Shown: positions 34,455-44,284, counted from the stretch's first letter. The stretch: 64,000 nt of DNA from Mesorhizobium_K quangtriensis (GCF_040081925.1 NZ_JBEBMF010000003.1:248001-312000), one strand, 5' to 3'. Numbers and translations are program-made. The notes: a model not told the origin generated them from the sequence alone.

Positions 34455-37442
34455 ATGACCGACACCGCCGAGAAGATCGACTACTCAAAGACGCTCAACC
34501 TGCCGCAGACGGATTTCCCGATGCGCGCCGGCCTGCCGGAAAAAGAGCCCCTGGCTGTAAAGCGCTGGCAGGAGATGGACCTCTACAAACGCCTGCGCGA
34601 GGATGCCAGGGACCGTCCACTCTACGTGTTGCATGATGGCCCGCCCTATGCCAACGGCAACATCCATATAGGGCACGCGCTGAACAAGATCCTGAAGGAC
34701 GTGATCACGCGCTCCTTCCAGATGCGCGGCTACAACTCCAACTACGTGCCGGGCTGGGACTGCCACGGGCTGCCGATCGAATGGAAGATCGAAGAGGAGA
34801 ACTATCGCTCGAAGGGCAGGCAGAAGCCGGATCTTTCCGACCCTGCGGCGATGATCGAGTTCCGCCGCGAATGCCGGGCCTATGCCGAAAAATGGATCGG
34901 CGTGCAGGGCGAGGAGTTCCAGCGGCTCGGCGTCGTCGGCGATTTCAAGAACCCCTACACGACGATGGCCTATCATTCCGAGGCGCGCATCGCCGGCGAA
35001 CTGCTGAAATTCGCCATGAGCGGCCAGCTCTATCGCGGCTCCAAGCCTGTGATGTGGAGCGTGGTCGAGCGCACCGCGCTGGCCGAAGCCGAGATCGAAT
35101 ACCACGACCACGAGAGCGACACGATCTGGGTGAAGTTCCCGGTTGTTCCGCAACACATTGTCCGTGACGGGCCAGTCGCAAAGGATCATCCGCTACGAAC
35201 GCAAGAGGATCTTTGGTCCTCTTCAGTCGTCATCTGGACGACCACCCCCTGGACGATCCCCGGCAACCGGGCGGTCGCCTATTCGCCGCGCGTCGAATAC
35301 GGCCTCTATGCAGTCGCGGAAGTCGAGAACGATTTCGGCCCGCGCGTTGGCGAAAAGCTGATCTTTGCGAAAAATCTGGCCGAGGACTCCGCTACCAAGG
35401 CCAAGCTCAAGCTGAATCTGATCCGCAACGTTTCAGCGCAAGAACTTGAAGCGATTCAGCTTTCCCATCCGCTGAAAGGTCTCGGAGGCGGCTACGAGTT
35501 CACCGTTCCCATGCTCCCCGGCGACCACGTCACAGACGACGCCGGCACCGGCTTCGTGCACACCGCACCTGGCCATGGTCGCGAAGACTTCGACGCGTGG
35601 ATGGATGCGGCTCCGGAACTGCGCAAGCGCGGCATCGAGACCACCATCCCCTTCACCGTGGACGATGGCGGCTTCTACACGAAGGACGCGCCTGGCTTCG
35701 GGCCGGATCGTGAGGGCGGGCCGGCCCGCGTTATCGACGACAACGGCAAGAAGGGCGACGCGAACAAGGCGGTCATCGATGCGCTGATCGAGCGCAACAT
35801 GTTGTTTGCGCGCGGTCGGCTGAAGCACCAGTACCCGCATTCTTGGCGCTCGAAGAAGCCAATCATCTTCCGCAACACGCCGCAGTGGTTCGTCTATATG
35901 GACCACGACCTGAAGGACGGCACGACCTTGCGCAGCCGCGCGCTAAAAGCGATCGACGACACGCGCTTCGTCCCGGCGGCAGGGCAGACGCGCCTGCGTG
36001 CAATGATCGAGGAGCGGCCCGACTGGGTGCTGTCGCGCCAGCGCGCTTGGGGCGTACCGATCGCGGTCTTTGTGGACGAGGACGGCAACGTCCTGAAGGA
36101 CGAGGGCGTGAACCAGCGCATCGTCGATGCCTTCGAGGCAGAGGGCGCTGACGCCTGGTTTGCCGAAGGCGCAAAGGAGCGCTTCCTCGGCAACAGCCAC
36201 GACCACGCCAAGTGGACGATGGTCAAGGACATCCTCGACGTGTGGTTCGATTCCGGTTCGACGCATGCCTTCACGCTGGAAGATCGCCCCGACCTGAAAT
36301 GGCCGGCCGACGTCTATCTCGAAGGCTCAGACCAGCATCGCGGCTGGTTCCACTCCTCGCTGCTGGAAAGCTGCGGCACGCGGGGCAGGGCGCCCTACAA
36401 CGCGGTCGTCACCCATGGCTTCACCATGGACGAGGAAGGCCGCAAGATGTCGAAGTCGCTCGGTAACACCGTGGTGCCGCAGGACGTCATCAAGCAGTCG
36501 GGCGCGGACATCCTGCGCCTCTGGGTGGTGACGACCGATTACTGGGAGGACCAGCGGCTCGGCAAGACCATCCTGCAGACCAACATCGACGCCTACCGCA
36601 AGCTGCGCAACACCATCCGTTGGATGCTGGGCACGCTGGCGCATGACGACGGCGCGACGGTTCCGCTGGCGGAGATGCCGGAACTGGAGCGGCTGATGCT
36701 GCACCGCCTGGCGGAATTGGATCAGGTCGTGCGGGCCGGCTATGACGCCTTCGACTTCAAGCGGGTGACGCGCTCGCTGCTCGATTTCATGAATGTCGAG
36801 CTCTCGGCCTTCTATTTCGATATCCGCAAGGACGCGCTCTACTGCGAAGGCCCATCGACCCTCAAGCGAAAGGCTTCGGTCCAGGTGGTCAGGCACCTCT
36901 TCGAGTGCCTCGTCACCTGGCTGGCCCCGATGCTGCCCTTCACCACCGAGGAAGCGTGGCTGGATCGCTATCCGGGCAAGGAATCCGTGCATCTGGAGCA
37001 GTTCCCCGCGATTCCGGCCGATTGGCGACACGATGGGCTTGCGGCCAAGTGGGAGAAGGTGAAGGACGTGCGCCGTGCCGTCACCGGCGCGCTGGAGATC
37101 GAGCGAGCGAAGAAGACAATCGGCGCGTCGCTCGAAGCCGTCCCGGTGGTCTACCTGACAGATGGGGCACTAAAGGAAGCGATCGCCGGCGTCGACATGG
37201 CCGAGGTTGCCATTACGAGCGGGCTGGACATCACGGACCATCAGGCTCCGGCGGGCGCTTTCATGCTGCCGGACGTTCCGGGCGTAGCGGTTTTGGTTGA
37301 GAATGCCGAGGATCGGGGCTTGCGGAAATGCGCTCGCTCCTGGCGCTACACGGCCGATGTCGGCGACGATCCGGCGTTCCCGGACGTGTCCGCGCGCGAT
37401 GCTGAAGTGCTGCATGAATTGCGGCGGCTCGGGCGTCTCTGA
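34455..37442 (+). CDS. ileS: Isoleucyl-tRNA synthetase
   Basis: A 995-residue class Ia aminoacyl-tRNA synthetase that charges tRNA-Ile. The HIGH motif appears as PYANGNIHIGHALNK near residue 62, and KMSKS as GRKMSKSLGN near residue 663. The CP1 editing domain includes WTTTPWTIPGN near 261 and the DPRYYY-type region DDAGTGFVHTAPGHG. The C-terminal anticodon-binding domain ends without the zinc-binding cysteine cluster of some bacterial enzymes. ATG 34455 begins MTDTAEKIDYSKTLNLP; ATG 34437 is also in frame and neither has a strong ribosome site. Confidence 0.96.
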   Translation: MTDTAEKIDYSKTLNLPQTDFPMRAGLPEKEPLAVKRWQEMDLYKRLREDARDRPLYVLHDGPPYANGNIHIGHALNKILKDVITRSFQMRGYNSNYVPGWDCHGLPIEWKIEEENYRSKGRQKPDLSDPAAMIEFRRECRAYAEKWIGVQGEEFQRLGVVGDFKNPYTTMAYHSEARIAGELLKFAMSGQLYRGSKPVMWSVVERTALAEAEIEYHDHESDTIWVKFPVVPQHIVRDGPVAKDHPLRTQEDLWSSSVVIWTTTPWTIPGNRAVAYSPRVEYGLYAVAEVENDFGPRVGEKLIFAKNLAEDSATKAKLKLNLIRNVSAQELEAIQLSHPLKGLGGGYEFTVPMLPGDHVTDDAGTGFVHTAPGHGREDFDAWMDAAPELRKRGIETTIPFTVDDGGFYTKDAPGFGPDREGGPARVIDDNGKKGDANKAVIDALIERNMLFARGRLKHQYPHSWRSKKPIIFRNTPQWFVYMDHDLKDGTTLRSRALKAIDDTRFVPAAGQTRLRAMIEERPDWVLSRQRAWGVPIAVFVDEDGNVLKDEGVNQRIVDAFEAEGADAWFAEGAKERFLGNSHDHAKWTMVKDILDVWFDSGSTHAFTLEDRPDLKWPADVYLEGSDQHRGWFHSSLLESCGTRGRAPYNAVVTHGFTMDEEGRKMSKSLGNTVVPQDVIKQSGADILRLWVVTTDYWEDQRLGKTILQTNIDAYRKLRNTIRWMLGTLAHDDGATVPLAEMPELERLMLHRLAELDQVVRAGYDAFDFKRVTRSLLDFMNVELSAFYFDIRKDALYCEGPSTLKRKASVQVVRHLFECLVTWLAPMLPFTTEEAWLDRYPGKESVHLEQFPAIPADWRHDGLAAKWEKVKDVRRAVTGALEIERAKKTIGASLEAVPVVYLTDGALKEAIAGVDMAEVAITSGLDITDHQAPAGAFMLPDVPGVAVLVENAEDRGLRKCARSWRYTADVGDDPAFPDVSARDAEVLHELRRLGRL

Positions 37443-37602
37443 CGCATCCGTGATGGGACGTTGCGGGGCGCAAAGTTGCCCTTGACGGACCCTTAAGGTA
37501 AACATTGGACAATCCGGCCGACAAATTGTCGCCGGATTTCCGTCCGATATGCGCAGGATGCGCGGCTGGGCGACTGTTCGGCCGACGGAGAGGTGGTTTT
37601 TA

Positions 37603-38310
37603 GTGGGACTGGTGTCGATGAAGGAACGTTTTGGCGCACGGATGATCGTTGCCGCGCCGCTACTCGTATCCGGCCTGGTTGTGTCGGGCTGCATGAGTTC
37701 GCCGACATACGGCACGGGCGTCAGCGCCAACGAGCAGCTTGCATCGGATATCAGCGGCATGTTGTCGATGGCGCCGAAGAGGACGAGCGCCGAGTACGCA
37801 CCCCGCGCGGAACTGGTCAAGCCGACCAAGCCGACTACGGAGCTTCCGGCACCGCAGGATAGCATTGTCACCGCCGACGCCGGTCAGTGGCCCGAGTCGC
37901 CGGAACAGCGACGCGCACGCCTTCGCGCCGAGGCGACCGAGAATCAGGACGATCCGAATTGGAACTCCGGCATCGTGAATGATCTGGGCACGTCGCCAGG
38001 CGGTGCCTCGAAGAACACGAAGCTCGGCACGTCGGGACGCAGTTCGGAATCTGGCGTTGCCAAAGCCGGCGAAGCAGAAAACCTCAATGCACTCGGCGCC
38101 AAGGCCCGGCAGGCAAAGGCTGTTGCGATGCAGGGTAGCCCGACGGTACGCAGGACTTTGACCGAGCCGCCACTTGACTATCGCCAGCCGGCCGCTACGG
38201 CCGCGACCGACGATCTGGGCGAGCCCGAATATCAGAAGCAGCGCCGCCTGAAGGCAGAAGCAAAAGCCGGCGGCAAGAAAACCTTCAAGGACTATATTCC
38301 TTGGCTCTAG
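37603..38310 (+). CDS. Predicted lipoprotein, alphaproteobacterial
   Basis: A 235-residue protein with a lipoprotein signal: basic start, hydrophobic MIVAAPLLVSGLVV, and the lipobox VSGC near residue 30. The mature chain is low-complexity and Pro/Ala/Lys-rich, with no known domain; the end KKTFKDYIPWL is distinctive. GTG 37603 has GGAGAGG nine bases upstream; ATG 37618 is an alternative. It follows ileS, where related genomes tend to carry a lipoprotein and lspA, but lspA is absent here. Confidence 0.7.
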   Translation: MGLVSMKERFGARMIVAAPLLVSGLVVSGCMSSPTYGTGVSANEQLASDISGMLSMAPKRTSAEYAPRAELVKPTKPTTELPAPQDSIVTADAGQWPESPEQRRARLRAEATENQDDPNWNSGIVNDLGTSPGGASKNTKLGTSGRSSESGVAKAGEAENLNALGAKARQAKAVAMQGSPTVRRTLTEPPLDYRQPAATAATDDLGEPEYQKQRRLKAEAKAGGKKTFKDYIPWL

Positions 38311-38331
38311 CGCCAACTAAAGGTCCAGGCT

Positions 38332-38784
38332 TCACCGGCGTTCGCTGAAGAACGTCCTGAGCAGGTTGGCGGACTCCCGTTCGCCCAAACCCGAATAGAC
38401 CTCCGGAACATGATGGCATGTCGGCGCGGCGAAAAATCGTACGCCGCTGACGACCCCGCCACCCTTTTCGTCAGTGGCGCCGAAATAGAGGCGGCGTATA
38501 CGTGCGAACGAGATCGCGCCGGCGCACATGGTGCACGGTTCGAGCGTGACGTAGAGGTCCGCCTCGCCGATGCGTTCGGCGGAGAGCTTTTGCGAAGCCT
38601 CGCGGATGACCAGCATCTCGGCGTGAGCGGTAGAGTCGGAGAGTTCGCGGGTTCGGTTGCCGGCACGCGCGACGATGTCGCCACCGTTTACTAGCACTGC
38701 GCCGATGGGCACTTCGCCGCGTCGGCCGGCTGCCTCGGCCTCGGCGAGCGCTTCGCCCATGAAATTCGTGCGGCCGGCAACCAA
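38332..38784 (-). CDS. tadA: tRNA-specific adenosine deaminase
   Basis: A 150-residue zinc deaminase that converts A34 to inosine in tRNA-Arg(ACG). The catalytic motif AHAEMLVI supplies the zinc histidine and the proton-shuttling glutamate near residue 54, and EPCTMCAGAI near residue 84 supplies the two zinc cysteines. The start is TTG at 38784, chosen because the NFMGEALAEAEAAG region then aligns with the usual family N-terminus; ATG 38760 is the alternative. It diverges from the rluB-type gene. Confidence 0.9.
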   Translation of the reverse strand: MVAGRTNFMGEALAEAEAAGRRGEVPIGAVLVNGGDIVARAGNRTRELSDSTAHAEMLVIREASQKLSAERIGEADLYVTLEPCTMCAGAISFARIRRLYFGATDEKGGGVVSGVRFFAAPTCHHVPEVYSGLGERESANLLRTFFSERR

Positions 38785-38848
38785 TCTCTATTTCCTCGCA
38801 AGGCTGAAACGATCCTGTTATCTACGCGCCCAAAGAGGCAAAGGCCAC

Positions 38849-40870
38849 ATGAACGACGAACGAGACAACAATCGCCCCCGCAACCGCGGAAAGAAGCCCG
38901 GCGGGTCGAAACCGGGCGCACCGGGACGCAGGCCGGACGACTTCCGCAAGGGACCGCCAAAGGGCGGCAAGCCGTTTCGAGCCGACGGAGGCAAGAAGCG
39001 CTTCGAGAAGAGCGACGGCGAGCAAGGTTCGGACAGGTCAAAGCGGCCATATGCGCGACCTGAGCGCTCCGAGGGCGATGCCAGAGCGGACCGTGGGCCA
39101 CGCACCTTCAAGCCCGACGGCGCGCGTGGCGATGGCAAGCCTTTTGTCAAACGCGCCGCGGGCAAAGGCAAGCCTTTTGGCAAGCGGCCCGACCGCGAAA
39201 GCGGAGGACGTTCGGCCGGCGGCGGCGAGCACCGCGAGTGGAAGCCACGTCCGCAAGGCACTGAAGCCGGCGGTGCGGAACGCCCACGGCGCGAGTGGAA
39301 GCCACGTCCGCAAGGTGTTGAAGCCGGCGGTGCGGAACGCCCACGGCGCGAATGGAAGCCCCGCCCTCAGGGTGCTGAAGCCGGTGGCGCGGAACGTCCG
39401 CGCCGGGACGGCGCAAGGTCGTTTGGCTCGAAGAGCCATGAGGGGCAGCGTCGTTCCTATGGCTCGAAAAGCCATGACGACGGTCCACGAAAGCCATTCG
39501 CCAAAAGCGCTGAGGCTGTTGAAGGGGTATCTGAAGAGCGCATCGCGAAACGTCTGGCGCGGGCCGGTATCGCCTCGCGCCGGGATGCCGAGGACCTGAT
39601 CGCGGCGGGCCGTGTGAGCGTTAACGGCCGCAAGCTGGATTCGCCCGCCGTTAACGTCACCGCGAACGACAAGATCGAGGTGGACGGAACCGAAATTCCG
39701 GCGATCGAGCGCACGCGGCTTTTCCTGTTCCACAAGCCTGCCGGTATAGTCACCACCAACCGCGATCCCGAGGGTCGCAAGACCGTCTTCGACGCGCTGC
39801 CGACCGATCTTCCGCGCTTGATGACCATCGGCCGCCTCGACATCAACACCGAGGGCCTGCTGCTGCTGACCAATGATGGCGGGCTGGCTCGCGTGCTGGA
39901 GCTTCCGGCCACCGGCTGGCTGCGGCGCTATCGCGTACGCGTGCATGGCAAGGTCGAGGAGAAGGCACTTGCTGGCCTCAAGGACGGCATCGCTGTGGAT
40001 GGCGTGTTCTACGGCGCGATCGAGGCGTCGCTGGATCGCGAGCAGGGAACGAATGCGTGGCTGACGATCGGCCTGCGCGAAGGCAAGAACCGCGAGGTCA
40101 AGAACATCCTTGGCGCGCTCGGCCTCGACGTGACCCGGCTGATCCGCATTTCCTACGGGCCGTTCCAGCTCGGCGAATTGCCGGAAGGGCATGTGCTGGA
40201 GATCAAGGGACGCATGCTGCGTGACCAGCTCGGAGAGCGGCTGGTCGAGGAATCGGGCGCGAATTTCGAAGCGCCCATCGTCAACCAGTTCTCCAACCAC
40301 CCGGTGCGGCGCGAGTCATCGAGGTCCGAGCCGTTGGAGGAGCGTCCGAAGTTCAAGCGCGACGGTGAGCGTGGCAGGATCGGCGAGGGCGGCTTGATCA
40401 AGAAACGCCAGCGTCGCGAAGGCGCGCGCGACGAGGCTCTGGGAAAGCTTTCGACCCGGCCCGACCGACCGAAATTCGAGCGCGGAGAAAGGCCGGAGCG
40501 CCCGAAACTGGAACGCGGCGAGCGACCTGAGCGACCGGCCAAGTTCGGCGAACGGCCCGACCGGTTCGCCTCCTTCGCCGACAAGGGTAGCCCTAGGCCG
40601 TCGCGCGGCGGAAAGCGCGAGCGCGAGCAGCGCCCGATCGAGCCGCCCGGACAGCGCAAGGCGAATGTCTGGATGGCCCCCGGCGCAAGGCCGATTGGTG
40701 CCGGACGCGCTGCGGCCGAGAAGGCTGAGGTAGAAGCAAGGCGGGCAACGAAAAAACCCTTCGGCAAACCCGGCCCACGCAAGCCTCGTGAGGGCGACAG
40801 GCCTCACAGCACTCGCAATGGTCCCGGCAAGGGCGGTCCGCGAGGGCCGCGCGGTGGGGGACGCAGCTAG
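38849..40870 (+). CDS. rluB: RluB/RsuA-type pseudouridine synthase with long disordered extensions
   Basis: A 673-residue protein whose enzyme core is only about residues 228-470: an S4 RNA-binding domain (ERIAKRLARAGIASRRDAED) and an RsuA-type synthase with catalytic Asp in GRLDINTEGLLLLTNDG near residue 332. It is expected to modify 23S rRNA (U2605 in E. coli). The first 227 residues and the last 200 are Lys/Arg/Gly/Pro-rich and probably disordered. The N-terminal part contains three tandem copies of a 19-residue unit at 130-186. AGAGGC upstream of ATG 38849 supports the start. rsmD follows after three bases. Confidence 0.88.
   Translation: MNDERDNNRPRNRGKKPGGSKPGAPGRRPDDFRKGPPKGGKPFRADGGKKRFEKSDGEQGSDRSKRPYARPERSEGDARADRGPRTFKPDGARGDGKPFVKRAAGKGKPFGKRPDRESGGRSAGGGEHREWKPRPQGTEAGGAERPRREWKPRPQGVEAGGAERPRREWKPRPQGAEAGGAERPRRDGARSFGSKSHEGQRRSYGSKSHDDGPRKPFAKSAEAVEGVSEERIAKRLARAGIASRRDAEDLIAAGRVSVNGRKLDSPAVNVTANDKIEVDGTEIPAIERTRLFLFHKPAGIVTTNRDPEGRKTVFDALPTDLPRLMTIGRLDINTEGLLLLTNDGGLARVLELPATGWLRRYRVRVHGKVEEKALAGLKDGIAVDGVFYGAIEASLDREQGTNAWLTIGLREGKNREVKNILGALGLDVTRLIRISYGPFQLGELPEGHVLEIKGRMLRDQLGERLVEESGANFEAPIVNQFSNHPVRRESSRSEPLEERPKFKRDGERGRIGEGGLIKKRQRREGARDEALGKLSTRPDRPKFERGERPERPKLERGERPERPAKFGERPDRFASFADKGSPRPSRGGKREREQRPIEPPGQRKANVWMAPGARPIGAGRAAAEKAEVEARRATKKPFGKPGPRKPREGDRPHSTRNGPGKGGPRGPRGGGRS
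39236..39406 (+). repeat. Three tandem 57-bp in-frame repeats
   Basis: Copies at 39236-39292, 39293-39349 and 39350-39406 encode EWKPRPQGxEAGGAERPRR with x = T, V and A. Copies 1 and 2 are nearly identical at DNA level; copy 3 has diverged at several codons. The repeat length is a multiple of three, so copy-number change would keep the rluB frame. Confidence 0.9.
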
Positions 40871-40873
40871 GCG

Positions 40874-41428
40874 ATGCGCATCGTCGGCGGTGAATTTCGC
40901 GGGCGTCCGCTCGCCACGCCGCGCAGCCAGTCCATCCGACCCACGACGGACCGGACGCGGGAGGCTGTCTTCAACGTGCTGGCGCATCGTTTCGCCGACA
41001 AACTCGAAGGCGCGCGCGTGCTCGACCTTTTCGCCGGCACGGGCGCGCTGGGCATCGAGGCGCTGTCGCGTGGCGCGGCGCACTGCCTGTTCATCGAGGA
41101 TTCGACGGAGGGACGCGGGCTGATCCGCACCAACGTGGAATCCTTCGGGCTGGTCGGTCGCACCAAGATATTTCGGCGCGACGCGACCGGTCTGGGCGAT
41201 GCGGGAACCATCGCGCCCTTCGGGCTGCTGTTTGCCGATCCGCCCTATGGCAGGGGCCTGGGCGAACTGGCCTTGAGTTCGGCGCGCAAGGGGGGCTGGC
41301 TTGCACCCGGCGCGCTGTGCGTCGTGGAAGAGACCAGTTCGGCGTTGTTCGCGCCGGGCGAGGGTTTTTCCGTCCTCGACGAACGCAACTACGGCGAGAC
41401 GACGGTCCGCTTCATCGAAGCGAACTGA
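40874..41428 (+). CDS. rsmD: 16S rRNA (guanine966-N2)-methyltransferase
   Basis: A 184-residue SAM-dependent methyltransferase. MRIVGGEFRGRPLATP is the typical start, DLFAGTGALGIEALSRGA near residue 53 binds SAM, and LLFADPPYG near residue 118 is the catalytic DPPY motif for N2 methylation. It modifies G966 in 16S rRNA. Three bases separate it from the pseudouridine synthase, making an rRNA-modification pair. Confidence 0.94.
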   Translation: MRIVGGEFRGRPLATPRSQSIRPTTDRTREAVFNVLAHRFADKLEGARVLDLFAGTGALGIEALSRGAAHCLFIEDSTEGRGLIRTNVESFGLVGRTKIFRRDATGLGDAGTIAPFGLLFADPPYGRGLGELALSSARKGGWLAPGALCVVEETSSALFAPGEGFSVLDERNYGETTVRFIEAN

Positions 41429-41520
41429 ATTCGGCCTCTTTTCCCGCCCACATGACCAACAATTAACTTAAGGCGGCGGGCCGTTCCCTGTAGTTTCGCG
41501 CGCAAATCAGCGGAGCAGAT

Positions 41521-42930
41521 ATGGAATCGAAGAGCTTTTTGGGCCGGAGGCTGCGGCTTGGCGCGGCCCTCCTGATCCTGTCGACGGGTCTGGCGGGGAC
41601 AGCGCACGCGGACACGACACCTGCCACGGCGACGCCCGTCGCACAGGCGCAGGTCGAAAACGAAATCTCCAGCTTCATACTAGACAACGGCATGCAGGTG
41701 GTGGTGATCCCCGACCGTCGCGCGCCGATCGTCACGCACATGGTTTGGTACAAGGTCGGCAGCGCCGACGAACCGCCCGGCAAATCCGGCATTGCCCATT
41801 TCTTCGAGCACCTGATGTTCAAGGGCACCGAAAAGCATAAGGCCGGCGAGTTCGCCGCCAGGATCGCCGAGATCGGCGGCAGCGAGAACGCCTTCACCTC
41901 CAACGACTACACGGCTTACTACCAGACGGTCACTCCGGACGCGCTAGAAAGCATGATGGAGTATGAGGCCGACCGCATGCGCAACCTCATCCTGACCGAC
42001 AATGTGATCGGGCCGGAACGGGACGTCGTGTTGGAAGAGCGCCGACTGCGTATCGAGACCAGCCCGGAGGCACTGCTTTCGGAAGAGGTCAACGCGACGC
42101 TCTACCAGAACCATCCCTATCGGGTGCCGGTGATCGGCTGGATGCACGAGATCGAGCAGCTCAACCGCACCGATGCCGTGGCATTCTACAATCAGTACTA
42201 CGCGCCCAACAACGCGATCCTGATCGTGGCTGGCGATGTCGATGCCGGCGAGGTGCGGGCGCTGGCCGAAAAGACCTATGGGCAGCTGAAGCGCGGGCCG
42301 GACCTGCCGCCAAGGCTGCGCCCGACCGAGCCGGAGCAGAATACCGCGCGTACTGTGACGTTGACCGACCCGCGCGTCACGACGCCGAGCTATTCCAAGA
42401 CCTGGCTGGTACCTTCCTACAACACGGCCGAGCCCGGCGAGGCCGAGGCATTGGACCTTCTGTCCGAGATACTGGGTGGAGGCATGCGCAGCCGTATTTA
42501 CCAGGCGCTGGTGGTGAAGAATGGCCTCGCCTCGTCGGCGGGAGCCTATTTCAGCGGAACGAGGCTCGATGTGGCCTCATTCGCCGTTTACGGCGCGCCC
42601 CGCGGCACCGCAAAGCTCGATGAAGTGCAGCGGGCTGTCGATGAGGAGATAGCCGCTATCGTCAAGGACGGCGTCGGCGAGCGGGAGCTGGAGGCGGCGA
42701 AGGACCGGTTCGTGCGTTCGATGATCTTCGCGCGTGACAACCAGTCATCCATGGCCAACATCTACGGCGCGTCACTCGCCACGGGCGGGACGGTCGAGGA
42801 TGTCCAGCAATGGCCCGACCGGATCAGGAAGGTGACCGCCGCCGATATCCAGAAGGTCGCAGCGAAGTATCTCAAGGCCGGAAACTCGGTCACGGGGTAT
42901 CTCCTGCCAGCCGAACCCGTTCAGAACTGA
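41521..42930 (+). CDS. M16 family zinc peptidase (catalytic subunit)
   Basis: A 469-residue exported insulinase/processing-peptidase-like protein. Residues 1-29 form a signal peptide (LLILSTGLAGTAHA). The inverted zinc motif HFFEHLMF (HxxEH) lies near residue 97 and the distal glutamate is in the EYEADRMRN region. It resembles mitochondrial processing peptidase beta subunits. A second, motif-less M16 gene follows after one base, so the two probably form a heterodimer in the periplasm. Confidence 0.88.
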   Translation: MESKSFLGRRLRLGAALLILSTGLAGTAHADTTPATATPVAQAQVENEISSFILDNGMQVVVIPDRRAPIVTHMVWYKVGSADEPPGKSGIAHFFEHLMFKGTEKHKAGEFAARIAEIGGSENAFTSNDYTAYYQTVTPDALESMMEYEADRMRNLILTDNVIGPERDVVLEERRLRIETSPEALLSEEVNATLYQNHPYRVPVIGWMHEIEQLNRTDAVAFYNQYYAPNNAILIVAGDVDAGEVRALAEKTYGQLKRGPDLPPRLRPTEPEQNTARTVTLTDPRVTTPSYSKTWLVPSYNTAEPGEAEALDLLSEILGGGMRSRIYQALVVKNGLASSAGAYFSGTRLDVASFAVYGAPRGTAKLDEVQRAVDEEIAAIVKDGVGERELEAAKDRFVRSMIFARDNQSSMANIYGASLATGGTVEDVQQWPDRIRKVTAADIQKVAAKYLKAGNSVTGYLLPAEPVQN

Positions 42931-42931
42931 C

Positions 42932-44284
42932 GTGAGTGAAATGACAAAACTCTTTCAAATGACTCGGGTTTCGGCCTTCGCCTTCCTCCTGGCGCTTGGC
43001 GCAGCCACGCCTGTTCCGGCATTCGCCGAGGTGGCGATCCAGGAAGTGAAGAGTGACAAGGGCATCACCGCCTGGCTGGTCGAGGACTACACGGTTCCGA
43101 TCGTCACGATCCGCTTCTCCTTCCAGGGCGGCAACACACAGGACCCACCCGGAAAGGAGGGCCTGTCGGAGCTTATCAGCGGGCTGTTCGATGAAGGTGC
43201 GGGCGAGTTCGATTCCGACACGTTCCAGACGAAGCTGGACGAAGCGGGCGCCGAGATGCGTTTTGGCGCCGGGCGAGACACGATCTACGGGTCGATGCGG
43301 ATGCTGGCCGACAGGCGCGACGAGGCGCTCGACCTTTTGAAGCTCGCAGTCGAGCAACCGAGGTTCGATGCCGCGCCGATCGACCGTATCCGCGCACAGA
43401 TCGTGGCCGGCATCGTGGCGAATGCCCGCGACCCGGAAACCGCAGCCCAGGTAAAATGGCAGGAAGCCCTTTATGGCGACCACCCCTATGCGCGTCCCGA
43501 CGACGGCACAGAGGAAACGCTGGCGACCATCACCGTCGACGACCTGCGCGCCTATCACAAGGCGATCTTCGCCAAGGACACGCTGAACGTGTCGGTGGTC
43601 GGTGCGATCGACGCCGAGACGCTGAAGCGGAAACTGGACGACCTGTTCGGCGAACTGCCGGAAAAGGCGGATCTCCGGCCCGTTCCGATGGTCGACCTCA
43701 AGCTTGGGCAGGAAGTGCGGGTCGATTACGACCTGCCGCAGACATCGCTGCAACTGGCCTTTCCGGGCGTCGCCCGCTCGTCGCCCGATTTCTTCCCTGC
43801 TTACGTGATGAACGAGATTCTTGGCGGGGGCGGTGCATTCTCGTCGCGGCTTTTCAATGAGGTCCGGGAAAAGCGCGGACTGGCCTACGGCGTCAGCTCG
43901 GGCGTGGTGACCAACAAGTATTCGTCCGGCCTCGTCATCAGGACCGCAACCCGTTCCGACCGCGCGCCCGAAACCCTCGGCGTCATCCGCGACGTCATCA
44001 GGCGCATGACGGAGGAGGGGCCAACCGAGAAGGAGCTCGCCGCGACGAAGAAATACATCATCGGCTCTTACGCGCTGAACAATCTGGACAGTTCTGAGGC
44101 GATTGCGGCAACCTTGCTCTCGCTGCAGCAGGAAGACCTTGGCATCGACTACATGCAGCGTCGCGACGCGCTCATAAACGGCGTGACACTTGAACAGGTG
44201 AAAGAGGTCGCCAGGAAGCTTCTGAGCGTCGAGCCCGCCATTCTCGTGATCGGACCGGCGTTCGAGGAAGGGACCAAGGGATGA
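42932..44284 (+). CDS. M16 family protein lacking the zinc motif (partner subunit)
   Basis: A 450-residue exported M16-fold protein with a signal peptide (VSAFAFLLALGAATPVPAFA). At the position of HxxEH it reads SELISGLFDEGA, so zinc binding and catalysis are not expected. The glycine-rich GGGGAFSSRLFNEVREKRGL segment near residue 295 is retained. Such subunits bind substrate for an active partner. The start is GTG 42932; ATG 42941 is possible. The stop overlaps the next gene (ATGA). Confidence 0.87.
   Translation: MSEMTKLFQMTRVSAFAFLLALGAATPVPAFAEVAIQEVKSDKGITAWLVEDYTVPIVTIRFSFQGGNTQDPPGKEGLSELISGLFDEGAGEFDSDTFQTKLDEAGAEMRFGAGRDTIYGSMRMLADRRDEALDLLKLAVEQPRFDAAPIDRIRAQIVAGIVANARDPETAAQVKWQEALYGDHPYARPDDGTEETLATITVDDLRAYHKAIFAKDTLNVSVVGAIDAETLKRKLDDLFGELPEKADLRPVPMVDLKLGQEVRVDYDLPQTSLQLAFPGVARSSPDFFPAYVMNEILGGGGAFSSRLFNEVREKRGLAYGVSSGVVTNKYSSGLVIRTATRSDRAPETLGVIRDVIRRMTEEGPTEKELAATKKYIIGSYALNNLDSSEAIAATLLSLQQEDLGIDYMQRRDALINGVTLEQVKEVARKLLSVEPAILVIGPAFEEGTKG

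Noticed and set aside
39236..39406. Possible CRISPR-like array
   Set aside because: The three 57-bp units are directly adjacent with no spacers, are in frame and encode a repeated peptide inside rluB.
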